From the NCBI GenBank assembly GCA_949987705.1, contig CATLJY010000109.1:27615-91614 (forward strand): a stretch of 64,000 nucleotides of DNA, written 5' to 3'. Of the stretch, positions 35,364-45,150 are shown one piece after another (position 1 is the stretch's first letter; the number at the start of each line of letters is the position of its first letter). Both the position numbers and the translations under genes were made by a program. The notes beneath the pieces are model-generated. The model was not told the origin of the DNA and ran no database searches. It worked only from the letters and a program-made list of their open reading frames with translations. This DNA comes from Thereva unica (lineage: Eukaryota > Arthropoda > Insecta > Diptera > Therevidae).

Positions 35364-35772
35364 TAAGGGAGCGTTCAAGTAATACGTAACGCATTTTGGG
35401 GGGGGGGAGGGGGTTTGTAAAACGTTACGATGCGTTACAGGGGCGGGTGGGGGGTTCGAACAACGCGTTACGTAACATTGTTTTTTTATTTAAATAAAAA
35501 AATAGGGCATTCAAATCTCCCAACTTAGCAACCCTTTTCGTTTATGTTTTACGGGTAATCGCGATTAAAACAATAAATAAGCTATTTTAGCGGCTTTCTG
35601 GTACTTTGCGTCATATAATTGTCACTTTCAGGTAAAAGTGTTGGGTGTTACGTAACGTTTAGGGAGGGGGGGGGGGGGGGTACAGAAAAACGTTACGGCG
35701 CGTTACAGGGGGGGAGGGGGGGGGTCAAAAATTTTCAAAAATTGCGTTACGTAATACTTGAACGCCCCCTAA
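35364..35772. mobile_element. 403-bp PIF/Harbinger-type MITE with TAA target duplication and G-runs
   Basis: The element is 35367-35769, flanked by TAA on both sides (35364-35366 and 35770-35772), the usual Harbinger target. Ends read GGGAGCGTTCAAGTAATACG and, reverse complement, GGGGGCGTTCAAGTATTACG, both followed by TAACGCA. The interior has repeated CGTTACG/CGTAACG palindromes and long G-runs: 35398-35413, a 15-G run at 35666-35680, and about 35708-35729. These are potential G-quadruplex or slippage sites. No frame of its own. Confidence 0.88.
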
Positions 35773-36607
35773 CATTACAGGGTCAAATGGTAGTATTGGA
35801 CGCAGAGGCCTATACTGGATCCGTACACTAATGAGATATGTTCTAAGCAACGCCAACCGGTCTAAGATCTTAATCTCTACTATCGAACCGTACATCCACC
35901 TCCTCGCAGATGTCGATTACTCTTCTCTATTTGGGAATACAGGCGGAGGAGGGTGAAGGGCCTAAGGTTGAAGGTTGACCAACTACCGTACAAATTCATC
36001 GGTCACGATTCCTCAAGGTATGTCTTGGACAAGACGAATTGAATGGCAACGATCTAGGCAACGGAGTATGGAATTCGATTTAGTCAGCACTATAAAAATA
36101 CGACATAGCGATCACAGCTCTGCAGGAAACCAAATGGATCTCAGAAGCTACACGGTACCTTCTAGTAGATCATCGAAAGAGAGAATAGGATTTGGTTACA
36201 TTCTTTGTGGAAAAGATGGCAGGCCTATTCCCCCATGGAAAGTCAGCATTTGTCATTTTGAACGTCCATACTCGTGTAGCGACCTAACCACCCTGACTAA
36301 TTCGGAGGTTAATCTACATAAAAACCCACCCTTAAAACAGCTACTTACTGTAGTATACTGATACTAGACTTTTGGAAAATATGGAGGGATACAGTAAACG
36401 GAAAAAAAGCATGGGACGTCAGTTGGAAAAATGGGAGACCTGGATTGGATTTGGTGGAAGACAACGCATGTTTTGGCGCTCCAAGTTTTGTGGAAAAAAA
36501 AAAATTAGTAAAGTATATTAGCCAGTTGCCAAAATATTGGGATGGAAATATAGTTTGGGTTAAAATCCCATAATCAAGAAATTATAAACCGTCAAACCAA
36601 TTGGGAA
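35773..36607. other. Non-coding stretch; one unrecognised frame
   Basis: A 128-residue frame at 35975-36361 has no motif I can defend. A retrotransposon endonuclease origin was considered but is not supported. Nothing else was seen. Confidence 0.35.
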
Positions 36608-37185
36608 AAGAAACTAGTTGGGATGTGGGTTTGATCCCTTTGGTCCACACGATCAACTTCTCAGTATGATGAGCGTAGACGGAATAAACTGGTTTCTTAC
36701 AAAATAGTAATACGTTTAGCACTAGTGGGAAATTGACTAGTATCAGAATTGCTGACAAAGTAGTCCTGATGGAAGCTAATTCAAATAGCTATACCTAATA
36801 GAGGTGAATCCATAAGATTTTTCTAGAGAATTTTTTTCTCCAGAACGTTAACAAACAAACATTTCCTACGTACTTCGTTTGCTACACTAAAGTGAGTGTT
36901 CGTATTGAGCGAGTTAAAGCGCCGCTGATAAAGTTTTTATTTACACAAAAAAAAGGCCCGACCGAAAGTTATGGTTTTTTTTTTTCAGAGCAGAGATTCA
37001 GAAATCTTGCGTTAATATTCTTCCTTCGTCGTTATAGTTTTTGGTTCGCGCGGTATCGTGCAGGTACAAAAATCACGAGCGTCGTTTAAAAAAACGGTTT
37101 GACCAAATTTTATGAAAATCTTTTCAGATCATATTTTCTTTAATACTCTTCGACCAAATTTTATAAAAATCTTTTCAGATCATAT
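36608..37185 (-). repeat. Dispersed non-coding repeat, copy C (left part of a split copy)
   Basis: Starts at AACTAGTTGGGATGTGGG and runs through CACGATCAACTTCTCAGTAT, GCACTAGTGGGAAATTGACT and GGTTCGCGCGGTATCGTGCA to TCTTTTCAGATCATAT. It stops exactly where the CCCAGCAG element begins and resumes at 43345, giving one copy split by a 6.2-kb insertion. Confidence 0.8.
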
Positions 37186-38048
37186 CCCAGCAGTCAAAAT
37201 GAGCTCACAAAACCAGAAATTTGTCTTACAACTCACAATGAGCTGAATATGAGGAAAATATGACATCCCAAATGCCAAAAAAAAATTAAATCAGTTGTGA
37301 GAAAATAATGAGATCATAATGAGAGGAAAGTGAGAAAGAAACCGAAATTGAATGTCCCACTTAATGTTCATTGATTGGAAGGTTGTTATGAGCTAATTAT
37401 GAGCAATTCGTTTGATAACAATTTTTAAGACTATTATCGTCATTCCCAATTTGACTTTTTCAAGCAAAAGACTGAAATTGTTAGTGAAGTTTGTAACCGC
37501 GGTATCCTATGCTGGACAAAAAATTGCTACAAAAATATAAAAGAAGTGGCAAGTTCACCAGAGACAAGCGGAAATATATAAGTATGGCATTCGAAACTTC
37601 TCAAGCTGGTCAAGCCTCTTCTACTAGTACTGCTTCAAGTTTTTTTTAGATGGGAATAGCGGAATCATCGAATTTTCGAATGAGGAAGAATCAAATTGAA
37701 TGAGAAATGAAGTTGATAATTTGGGCGACTTATCTGAATAATTTGACGATAATGATAATATCAATATTAGAGTAGGAGATGCAATCGCGGGAATTGGAAG
37801 TTGGGCTAAGAAATATGGTATCGATAGAAATGGAATAACTGATTTACTTAGTGTTCTGAACAAACTACTTCCTAGTAAATTTCCAATTGAAGGAAGAACC
37901 GTTCTGATGACACCAAAATCAGTAGAAGTGACGAACATCGATGAAGAATGCAAATATTGGCAGCAAGATTTTACAGTTTGTCTTAAGAAGGCATTTTAAA
38001 ATTTACAAAAAGATAATAGCATTTTGTTAAACATTAATGTCGATGGTT

Positions 38049-39275
38049 GTCCGAACAGGCCACATAAAGAGGCTTCCAAACCCCCATGGTGGTCTCGCGA
38101 ACTTGAGACACCCCGAAAAGAGTTTGAATTTAATTCAGCGAGACGCAGCAACAGCGAAACCGCCTGGGGCTGCTATAAGTCAAAGCTGAATAGATACAAA
38201 ACGGCAATAAGGAAGGCCAAACGTACCTCCTGGGCTACCTTTTGCAGTAATATAGAGTCCACATCGGAGACCTCAAGACTGCGTAAATTATTAACTAAAT
38301 CGCCAACAATGCTTAGTTATTTACGCAAGGAAGACGGCGATTGGACCGACTCAAGCAGGGAATCCCTGAAACTACTTATGGACACCCACTTCCCGAGTAG
38401 TACTACAGTTGATACAACTATCACGATCAACTCTTCAGCCTCACAACAGCTGATCAGATCTATCATAAGTAGAGCAAAAATAAAATAGGCTGTAAACACC
38501 TTGCAGCCCTACAAATCACCAGGCCCTGACGGCATAGTGCCGGCACAACTGCAGCACACTCTTAGTTATATTATGCCCTGGTTACAAACCATGTTTACCG
38601 GGTGCCTCCAAAATAACTATCTGAGGCAGACCATATTGACCTCGGAACTCTCTTGCGCACAACACGCCTATACAAAGGGCAAATCTACTGATACTGCTCT
38701 TCACTCACTGGTCTCAACCATTGAAAAATCCCTCGAGGTTAAGGAATATACATTAGTAGCATTTCTTGACATTGAAGGAGCATTTAACAATGTTTTGCCG
38801 AATGCCATTACCCTGGCTTTGACAGAACATGGGATCGAGACATCGTTGGTGTCTCTTATCCACCAAATGCTTACTGGCAGGATGATGAGCTCGATCTTGG
38901 GCGATAGCTCGGCCCGAAAGGCCGTAAATAGAGGCACTCCGCAAGGAGGAGTACTCTCCCCGCTGCTATGGGTCGTAACTATGAACCAGCTCTTTGCGAC
39001 GCATGCAGGCAGAGGGACATGACGTCTTGGCGTACGCAGATGATGTTGTTATCATCAAAAAAGGAAAATTTCCTCAAGTCCTCTGTGATCTCATGGAGGC
39101 AGCGCTACAAACCCTCTCAAGCTGGACTGCTACCCGCGGACTCAGCGTTAACCCAGTAAAAACGGAGCTGGTCCTCTTCACAAGGAGGTACAAGACCTCT
39201 CCGTTAACACCCCCCCCCCCTGGCTTAACAAAGTTAGGCTCAAAATTAACAACAGTGCCAAATATCTGGGAGTAA
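38049..39275 (+). pseudogene. Non-LTR ORF2, linker and RT part, damaged
   Basis: Frame 1 (to TAG 38486-38488) is the endonuclease-RT linker: WWSRELETPRK, WGCYKSKLNRYKTAIRKAKR. After the in-frame amber codon the same frame continues LQPYKSPGPDGIVPAQL, then MFTGCLQNNYL. RT blocks 1-2 (the IPKAG...FRPI region kept in the sibling copy at 20.1 kb) are deleted here. The frame goes on to QHAYTKGKSTDTALH, VAFLDIEGAFNNV (motif A, FLD) and RGTPQGGVLSPLLWV. An extra T in CTCTTT near 38993 shifts to the frame holding AYADDVVII (the catalytic DD pair, about 39030). A second shift lies in an 11-C run at 39210-39220. The RT cannot be made from this copy. Confidence 0.88.
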
Positions 39276-40666
39276 TCCTGGACAAGAAACTCCTCTGGCA
39301 TGAAAACACAGAAGAGCGCATTAAGAAAGCAAACATCGCGCTTTTCGCCTGCAAAAAATCCATTGGTAAGAAATGGGGCTTCTCCCCTTACATTGTGCGA
39401 TGGATCTACACAGCGATCGTCCGCCCAATTCTCCTTAACGGGGCTTTAGTGTGGTGGCCAACTCTGAGTAAATCCACCGTGTTAAACAAATTACAGAGAG
39501 TACAAAGATGTGCGGAGTTATGCATAACAGGAGCACTTCGCTCCACTCCTACAGAGGCCTTAAATGTTATGTTATACCTCCCTCCTTTAAATCTCGTGGC
39601 AAGGGAAAGCGCAACCATCGCAGCCCTTAGAATAAAAGAATCCGGTTTCTGGACTGGAATCAGGGGAGAGCACACGAAGGTACTGAACTCAGTTACTATC
39701 CCCACAAAAACCGACTTCTGCATTCCCGAAATTACCTTCACGAGGAACTGCGGAGTGCACATCCCTTCACGTCGTGAATGGATAAATAGACCACATTGGT
39801 TTAAGGATGCCATAAACGTTTTTACTGATGGCTCTAAGCTCGAGGGTCGAGTGGGAGGAGGAGTATTTTCCCCAGAACTTGGGATTGAAATCTCCTTCCG
39901 ACTTCCCGATCACTGCAGTGTATATCAAGCGGAGATTCTAGCCATACAAGAAGCTGTTCTGCAAATTAACCAGCAAGGCGATGGAAACCGGACTGTCTAC
40001 TTCTCAGATAGTCAGGCAGCTCTGAAAGCCCTGCGCTCCTGCACAAACAGCTCTAGAACTACCTCTGAATGTCGCAGATCTCTTAACGAGATGGCTCAGC
40101 AGTTCAGGACCCTCCTCGTTTGGGTGCCCGGTCACCGAAATATAGAGGGAAATTGTAAAGCTGACGAACTGGCTAGGAGAGGCACGACCGCTACTCTCCT
40201 TCCAGAAAAGGAAAGAGTTGGTATGCCTTGGGCCTCCTTTAAACTCCGATGCAAGCAACACACAATCACACAAGCGAAAAAGCATTGGAGGGATCTTAAT
40301 AAATGCACTTTGGCCAAATTAACGTGGCCCTCCTATGATCTCAGGCGAACTACCTTATTACTGAGCCTTGGGAGACAAGAACTCTCAGTTATAGTGGGAG
40401 TCTTAACCGGACACTGTCTGATAGGGACGCATGCGACCCGTTTAGGTCTTGAGACCCACGATTTCTGCAGAAGCTGTAAGAACCTTGACGAGGCGGAAAG
40501 TGTACTACACCTCCTATGTCACTGCCCGGCCCTAAGCAGGATAAGGCTAACCACATTTGGTAAACCCTTTCTAAGCAACCTTGCGGAAATCTCGAAGTTT
40601 GGGATCCCGCAACTTAGAAGATTCATTACTTCCTCGAGATGGTTTAACGAAGAAACGACATTTTAA
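39222..40666 (+). pseudogene. Non-LTR ORF2, C-terminal part: RT thumb, RNase H, Cys/His motif (open frame)
   Basis: From the C-run onward the frame is open for about 480 codons. It shows KYLGVILDKKLLWHENTEER (RT palm end), AIVRPILLNGALVWW, then an RNase H domain with VFTDGSKLEG (first Asp), YQAEILAI (Glu), YFSDSQAAL (Asp) and VPGHRNIEGNCKADELAR (final Asp). The tail carries CRSC...HLLCHC, the Cys/His pattern seen at the C-terminus of I/LOA/R1-type ORF2 proteins. RNase H after RT supports the I/LOA assignment. All four RNase H acidic positions are present, but without the upstream frame the protein would not be made. The stop is TAA at 40664-40666. Confidence 0.9.
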
Positions 40667-40876
40667 CATCAAGTTTAAAGTGGGATCACTATGGTATCAC
40701 AATGGGCCTATCCCATGTGGCCTAAGTGTGTGGGCTTGAACCAAAGCTCAGCCATATCTAACCTAACCTAATGTCGATGGTTTGCCAATTTTTAATAGCT
40801 CAACTGAGCAATTTTGGCCAATACTCACGAATGTCGAAGGGATTATAAAGGAACCTTTCGTAATTGAAATTTACAA

Positions 40877-42775
40877 CGGTTCACAGTGGAACGAATTGCC
40901 GAAAACGTGGTCTAAATATTGATGAATTTGGACGAAATTGGGTATTATAGGGTAATCGAGCTCGCTGATCACGAATTTAATATCAAAAACTTAAAATTCA
41001 AAATGGCGAATCCAATATGGCGGACATTATTTTTAAAACATTGTAGAAATAAACTCAAAACTTGTATCTAGATGTTTTTGGGCATGCCGATTACGAATTT
41101 GATGTCAAAATTTGGAAATTCAAAATGGCGAATCCAATATGGCGGACATAATTTTTCAAAATTGTTCAAAACTTGTATTTATATGATTTTGAGCATGCTG
41201 AATACGAATTTGATACTTGAATTCGAAAATTTTAAGAACAGGAACTTGAGTGACTCCCTTTACAAGATATGTAGGTTCAAAATAAGACCAAAATGCTAAA
41301 ATATTGGAATTTTTCTGAAAAAACGAAACACATTGGGATTTAGATCACATTTTTAATTACATATCTTGTAAACGATGTCATTCACTTAATATCATATAAA
41401 AGAATACACATTTACCTAAAACACGAACCGAATTACGTTGCTCTACGATAATTAGTCTAGGAATTATTCAAGTTTAAGTAAATATTAAAAAAATACATTT
41501 TTTTTCTTTCGTAAACACCCTGTACCTTAGTGGATAGTGGGGATAGCCCCCTCTCTAGAACAATTTTTTTTTTCTCCAAAACCATCCAAAAATCACGCCT
41601 GAAAATATTAGCCACGTAGTCCAACAGAGGATTTATTGAATGTCTGATGACCGATATAAATTGCGTATTAGGTCATGAAAACAAATTCATGAACGGTGAT
41701 TCTTTGTAGATAATCGCATTATCTACAAACTTTGTAAACAATATTTTAGGATGGGACTTGCCGTTTAAGAGATATTAGCCAAAAACGGAATTTTCTGTTT
41801 TTAGGAGCAGCGGACAACCAATATTCCGAAACTTTTTTAACATATTCTACTCACGAAAAACTTTTTTTTTTAGAAAAAGTTTCGTGAGTTAACATTTAGT
41901 TAGAGGTCTGCATTCGCATTGTGCTTTGACGACTGAATTAATATTTATAGGTATATATATCCGTGACTTTGAATTTCCTAATTTTGACATCAGATTCGTA
42001 ATCGGCATGCTCAAAAACATGCCGCATGCTCAAAAACAAGTTTTGAACTTATTTCAACAAATTTTCAAAAATTATGTCCGTCATATTGGATCCGCCGTTT
42101 TGAATTTTAAAATTTTGACATCAAATTCATCATCAGCGACGTCGATAACATATTACCACAAAATTTCGTGCAAATTTAACAATATGGAGAATTTTCCCGC
42201 ACTTTTATATACATTTCATCAAAAATAAAATGTAGCAGCCGTAACTGCATATATGTGGTTTACTAAGAGAGTTGCGGCTAGTAGCTGGATTTTCTTTTTT
42301 AATCCTGAAGTAAAAAAATACTTCACTTAGTGGTATTCCGTGGAACTCATAACTTATCTCTTAATTTCGATTGAATTTTATAAATTTTTCTCGTTATTAT
42401 ACATAATTAGTGTTTATTTCAATAACAAATGTTAACACGTCGCTTAACAAGTCATAAAGCATTTAAAATTTAGTACATACCTGGAGAAACATTCTCCATT
42501 TTCAATATTTCGAATCAGTATTGTCGTTACAATTTTATGCAAATTTCAATTTGCACTACGTTTTTTAAGCACAGAGCCGAACGCTTTACAAATAAACAAT
42601 GACCAAGTTCGACCTGCTGTGCAGCTTCAACGAAAAACAATTAACCGTTTCTACTGCCGAGATTTAATAGTGCCAACAATACTGTAGTCAAACCAAAAGA
42701 TGGAAATCCCTAAATCGAAACTTTTATTTTCGGACTTTTGTCCACGTTTTAGGCAATTCGTCCCACTGTGCGGTT
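40877..42775. mobile_element. Non-autonomous Transib-type element with CGGTT target duplication
   Basis: The element is 40882-42770 (1,889 bp). Ends read CACAGTGGAACGAATTGCCG and, reverse complement, CACAGTGGGACGAATTGCCT, both followed by AAAACGTGG. CGGTT is duplicated at 40877-40881 and 42771-42775. CACAGTG ends plus a 5-bp GC-containing target duplication indicate Transib. No transposase frame is inside. The two halves are partly inverted: CGAATTTGATGTCAAAA and AATGGCGAATCCAATATGGC units on the left recur as complements near 42070-42130. Left units repeat about every 115-120 bp. Excision restores the host transposase-like frame (NG|YKK). Confidence 0.9.
41845..41890. repeat. Hairpin inside the second Transib-type element
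   Basis: ACTCACGAAAAACTTTTTTT is followed closely by its complement AAAAAGTTTCGTGAGT, giving a stem of about 15 bp around a short T/A loop. Confidence 0.7.
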
Positions 42776-42889
42776 ATAAGAAAACCTCCATCGTTAGGTA
42801 TTTATTTAGATAAATCTCACAATGAGCTCATAATTAGCTCATATTATATTTGTCATTTATATACACTCTTACGGCGGCGCATACACAGT

Positions 42890-42977
42890 AGTCTCAATAG
42901 CACAGTTGGTAGAATGTTGGCTTCATGTTCCAGTGACCCAGGTTCGAATCTCGTATAAGGCAATCGAAAAAAAAAAA
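42890..42977 (+). repeat. tRNA-like / short SINE-like unit with A tail
   Basis: TAGCACAGTTGGTAGAAT fits the Pol III A-box consensus exactly and CAGGTTCGAATCTC contains a perfect B-box (GTTCGAATC), about 45 nt apart. The unit starts about GTCTCAATAGC and ends GGCAATCG plus 11 A residues. TCTCAA occurs just before and just after, a possible but short target duplication. The cloverleaf stems are poor. It sits inside the CCCAGCAG element, between the second Transib-type element and the right terminus. Confidence 0.55.
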
Positions 42978-43344
42978 TATTCTCAAATCATGAGTAAAAT
43001 ATATAATAATATAAAATTATATGAATAATATGAATATAAAAAATAGTAGAAAAAGACAGGAACAAAAAAAAAATAATGTGAAAATAGTAATTTTGTTTTT
43101 TAACATTTCTCAGTACTTTTTTTCTGCTCAGTGAGCTCAATATGAGAACATTTTGAGATAGCATTTAGCTCTTGATTTATTTCATATTGACCTCATATTT
43201 AGTTCAGAAACATGCGCTAATTAACTCACTATTTCCTCATATGTATCTCATAAATTACTATTTGAGACTTTAAACGAAAAAATTGCCAGTCGCAAATAGA
43301 TCATACATTTAGCTCAATATGAGCTATAATGCCTGCTGGGATAT

Positions 43345-43575
43345 CCGCTAATACGCTACGAACGACACTTCAACGAAGTCGTTACCTTTCTTGGTCGGGC
43401 GTTATTGAGCAGGAAAAAATGACCACATACGTACGCACACACACACACTTTCTCTCAAATTTTTACTTAAAATGCTCTTGGGACCTTGAAAAATGAAAAT
43501 ACGCTGAAAATTTCGATTTTCTGACCGATTACAATAACTTCCCTATACTGTCAAGTTAAAAATTAAAAAAATACA
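43345..43575 (-). repeat. Dispersed non-coding repeat, copy C (right part)
   Basis: Continues from 37185 after the CCCAGCAG insertion: CCGCTAATACGCTACGAACG, then CAGGAAAAAATGACCACATA, a CGCACACACACACAC run and CCGATTACAATAACTTCCC, ending CTATACTGTCAAGTTAAAAA. It matches copy D at 25905-26195. Confidence 0.8.
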
Positions 43576-44813
43576 GGTGCTTTCGATAGTTATGCCATCG
43601 TTTCGATGTAGCAAAATTTCCCGCTGAACACTAGGCAATTTATATAATTCGTTTTTTACGGCGCATATTTTCAAGTTCCTGATCAATAAAAAACAAAAAA
43701 ACATCGGTTGTTTTAATAAGTTTGATTGATTTGAATTTTATCATTAACCATTTTCGACAATTGACCACGAGTCAAGAGAGTTTTAAAGAGAATCGCATAG
43801 CTTGATTTCGGAGTAGTCTTTCCAAATACAAATAGACCGGGTTTTATTAGGCATATGATCAGTTTTACCCGATACGGATATTAGTGGTAGGGTGGAGCCT
43901 TGACTTTTACAGATTTAGATAGGTGGGCGTATTTTTTGTATATTGCTGGTGATAGGGATACAGCGTGATTTATAAACCTCTACCAAAAAAACTTCAAAAC
44001 GCCCTAGAGGCTAAGCTGTTACGATTTATCCCCACCACCCATACCATTTTTTGTTCGTCTATCCAAAATCTATCCGTAGTCGGCCGCTTGGTAACTTTAT
44101 GCAGTACACCCTGTATAGATTTTCAGCAAAATACTCAGTTATATTTATAGTCTAAATATATGTTTCAATTTTCCACTAGTATCATTTCCCATTCTGCACT
44201 TGAAGATATATCCCTAATATTTAATGCTGGTAATCAGGGTCGGCGCTTGAGTTTTTTGCGCCCGGTTTACTATGCCATATTGCGCCCCATAAGCTACTCA
44301 TTTTTGAACGCCATGAAGGACAATGGAAAAGACACAAACACTCGCTAAATAGGAGAAATAATTTTCATAGTTTGCGCAAAATTCAGGAACTAGGCCTAGT
44401 TGCCAACAAATTGCCTGTCTGTAGTCATGTTTATGGTTGAAACAACCTGTGATAATTAGTTAAAGCAAAATCAAAATTTTAAGATTTTTGGTAGGTGGAG
44501 CTTCCAGGTTGGCAACCAGTTTGCGCATCTGTAGTGAAGTTGACAACTGAAGTGGGCAGCATCATTTTAAATCGTGAACTTGAGCAGCGAGCATCAGCGT
44601 GCTTTGCAATCAAAAACTAAAAATTAAGTGATATTTGCAAGCTGTTGTCAACAAGTTTAAGCGTGTGTATACTTTTTGTTGACAACAGGTTGGCAGCCCA
44701 AGTCGATTATCTGTAAGCCGCTTTAAGCAGCCTACACACGACAAACTTGGTTAACAATCAAGTTGGCATCATGAAATATATAGATAGTTGGAGTATATTA
44801 GACAATAATAACT
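43576..44813. other. Non-coding stretch with small hairpin
   Basis: No supported gene. A 13-bp stem (CTGTTGTCAACAA, 44642-44654; complement 44676-44688) with a 21-nt loop lies in a zone where GTTGGCA/TTGACAAC words recur (44400-44770). About 44240-44350 is the inverted counterpart of 33370-33490. Confidence 0.4.
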
Positions 44814-45150
44814 GGCTTCACCGGCCGAACTGCTCAAGTTCGAGCAAATTGTACTGTACTGAACCTTAATTTTTGCCTGAGTTCCCATACATTTTCTCAC
44901 ATATTGAGCTCAGAAAAAATAAAGCCTGAGTTCGCCCAACAGAACATGAAATTGACATTGAACGTAAAAGCTCGCTCAAAAGAAAGTAATCAACTTGAGT
45001 AATGGGATATCATTTCAGTGAGCTTTTGCAATTCCAACTTCAGGAAAAAAAAACATTAACAGATTCAAACATTAACTGAACATGCCAGCTGGTGAAGCCA
45101 TTTATACGAATTGAATTAAAATTTATTGAATTGAGGCCGGTGAAGCCAGG
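44814..45150. mobile_element. Possible 337-bp MITE with 15-bp inverted ends
   Basis: CTGGCTTCACCGGCC at 44814-44828 is matched by its reverse complement at 45136-45150. GGTGAAGCCA appears again at about 45090-45100. No convincing target duplication was found, so the boundaries are provisional. Confidence 0.45.

Larger units (their letters stand above)
38035..40782 (+). mobile_element. 5'-truncated I/LOA-like non-LTR retrotransposon with 14-bp target duplication
   Basis: The insert is 38049-40768 (2,720 bp). TAATGTCGATGGTT is duplicated exactly at 38035-38048 and 40769-40782. The 5' end starts inside ORF2. The 3' end is ATCTAACCTAACC, so the tail is two CCTAA-like units instead of poly-A. ORF2 retains linker, RT, post-RT, RNase H and a C-terminal Cys/His motif, with lesions listed under the coding entries. 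The exact target duplication suggests a fairly recent insertion. Confidence 0.93.
37640..42820 (+). pseudogene. Transposase-like remnant of the CCCAGCAG element, split in three
   Basis: Piece 1 (about 37640-38048) reads GSWAKKYGIDRNGITDLLSV, then LPSKFPIEGRTVLMTPKSVE, KYWQQDF and ILLNINVDG, with in-frame stops at TAA near 37739 and after LKKAF. Piece 2 (40769-40881) resumes NVDGLPIFNSSTEQFWPILT and KEPFVIEIYNG. Piece 3 (42771 on) continues YKKTSIVRYLF to a stop. Pieces 1 and 2 are separated by the non-LTR element and pieces 2 and 3 by a Transib-type element; removing each with its target duplication joins the frame. The NINVDG...FWPI...PF(V/I)I pattern belongs to a transposase-like family I have seen in insect and cnidarian genomes but cannot name. 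The Asp of VDG may be catalytic. Confidence 0.75.
37182..43344 (+). mobile_element. Unclassified CCCAGCAG-ended DNA transposon with ATAT target duplication, carrying nested insertions
   Basis: The element proper is 37186-43340. Left end CCCAGCAGTCAAAATGAGCT and right end (reverse complement) CCCAGCAGGCATTATAGCTC share an 8-bp perfect tip. ATAT lies on both sides (37182-37185 and 43341-43344). The surrounding repeat reads continuously once the element is removed, which confirms the boundaries. Both subterminal regions are dense in TGAGCTCA/ATGAGCTNA words. Subtracting the two nested insertions leaves about 1.5 kb with a broken transposase-like frame, so it is non-autonomous now. The superfamily is not assigned. 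Confidence 0.85.

Noticed and set aside
35619..35831. Frame rich in Gly across the G-runs of the Harbinger MITE
   Set aside because: The Gly stretch is only the translation of homopolymer G-runs and the frame crosses the MITE boundary.
35975..36361. Retrotransposon endonuclease domain
   Set aside because: Only a loose resemblance (ER.GFGYIL) was seen; the expected catalytic blocks are absent.
39406..39813. Minus-strand frame of 135 residues within the non-LTR ORF2
   Set aside because: It lies antisense to the RNase H/RT frame and shows no motif of its own.
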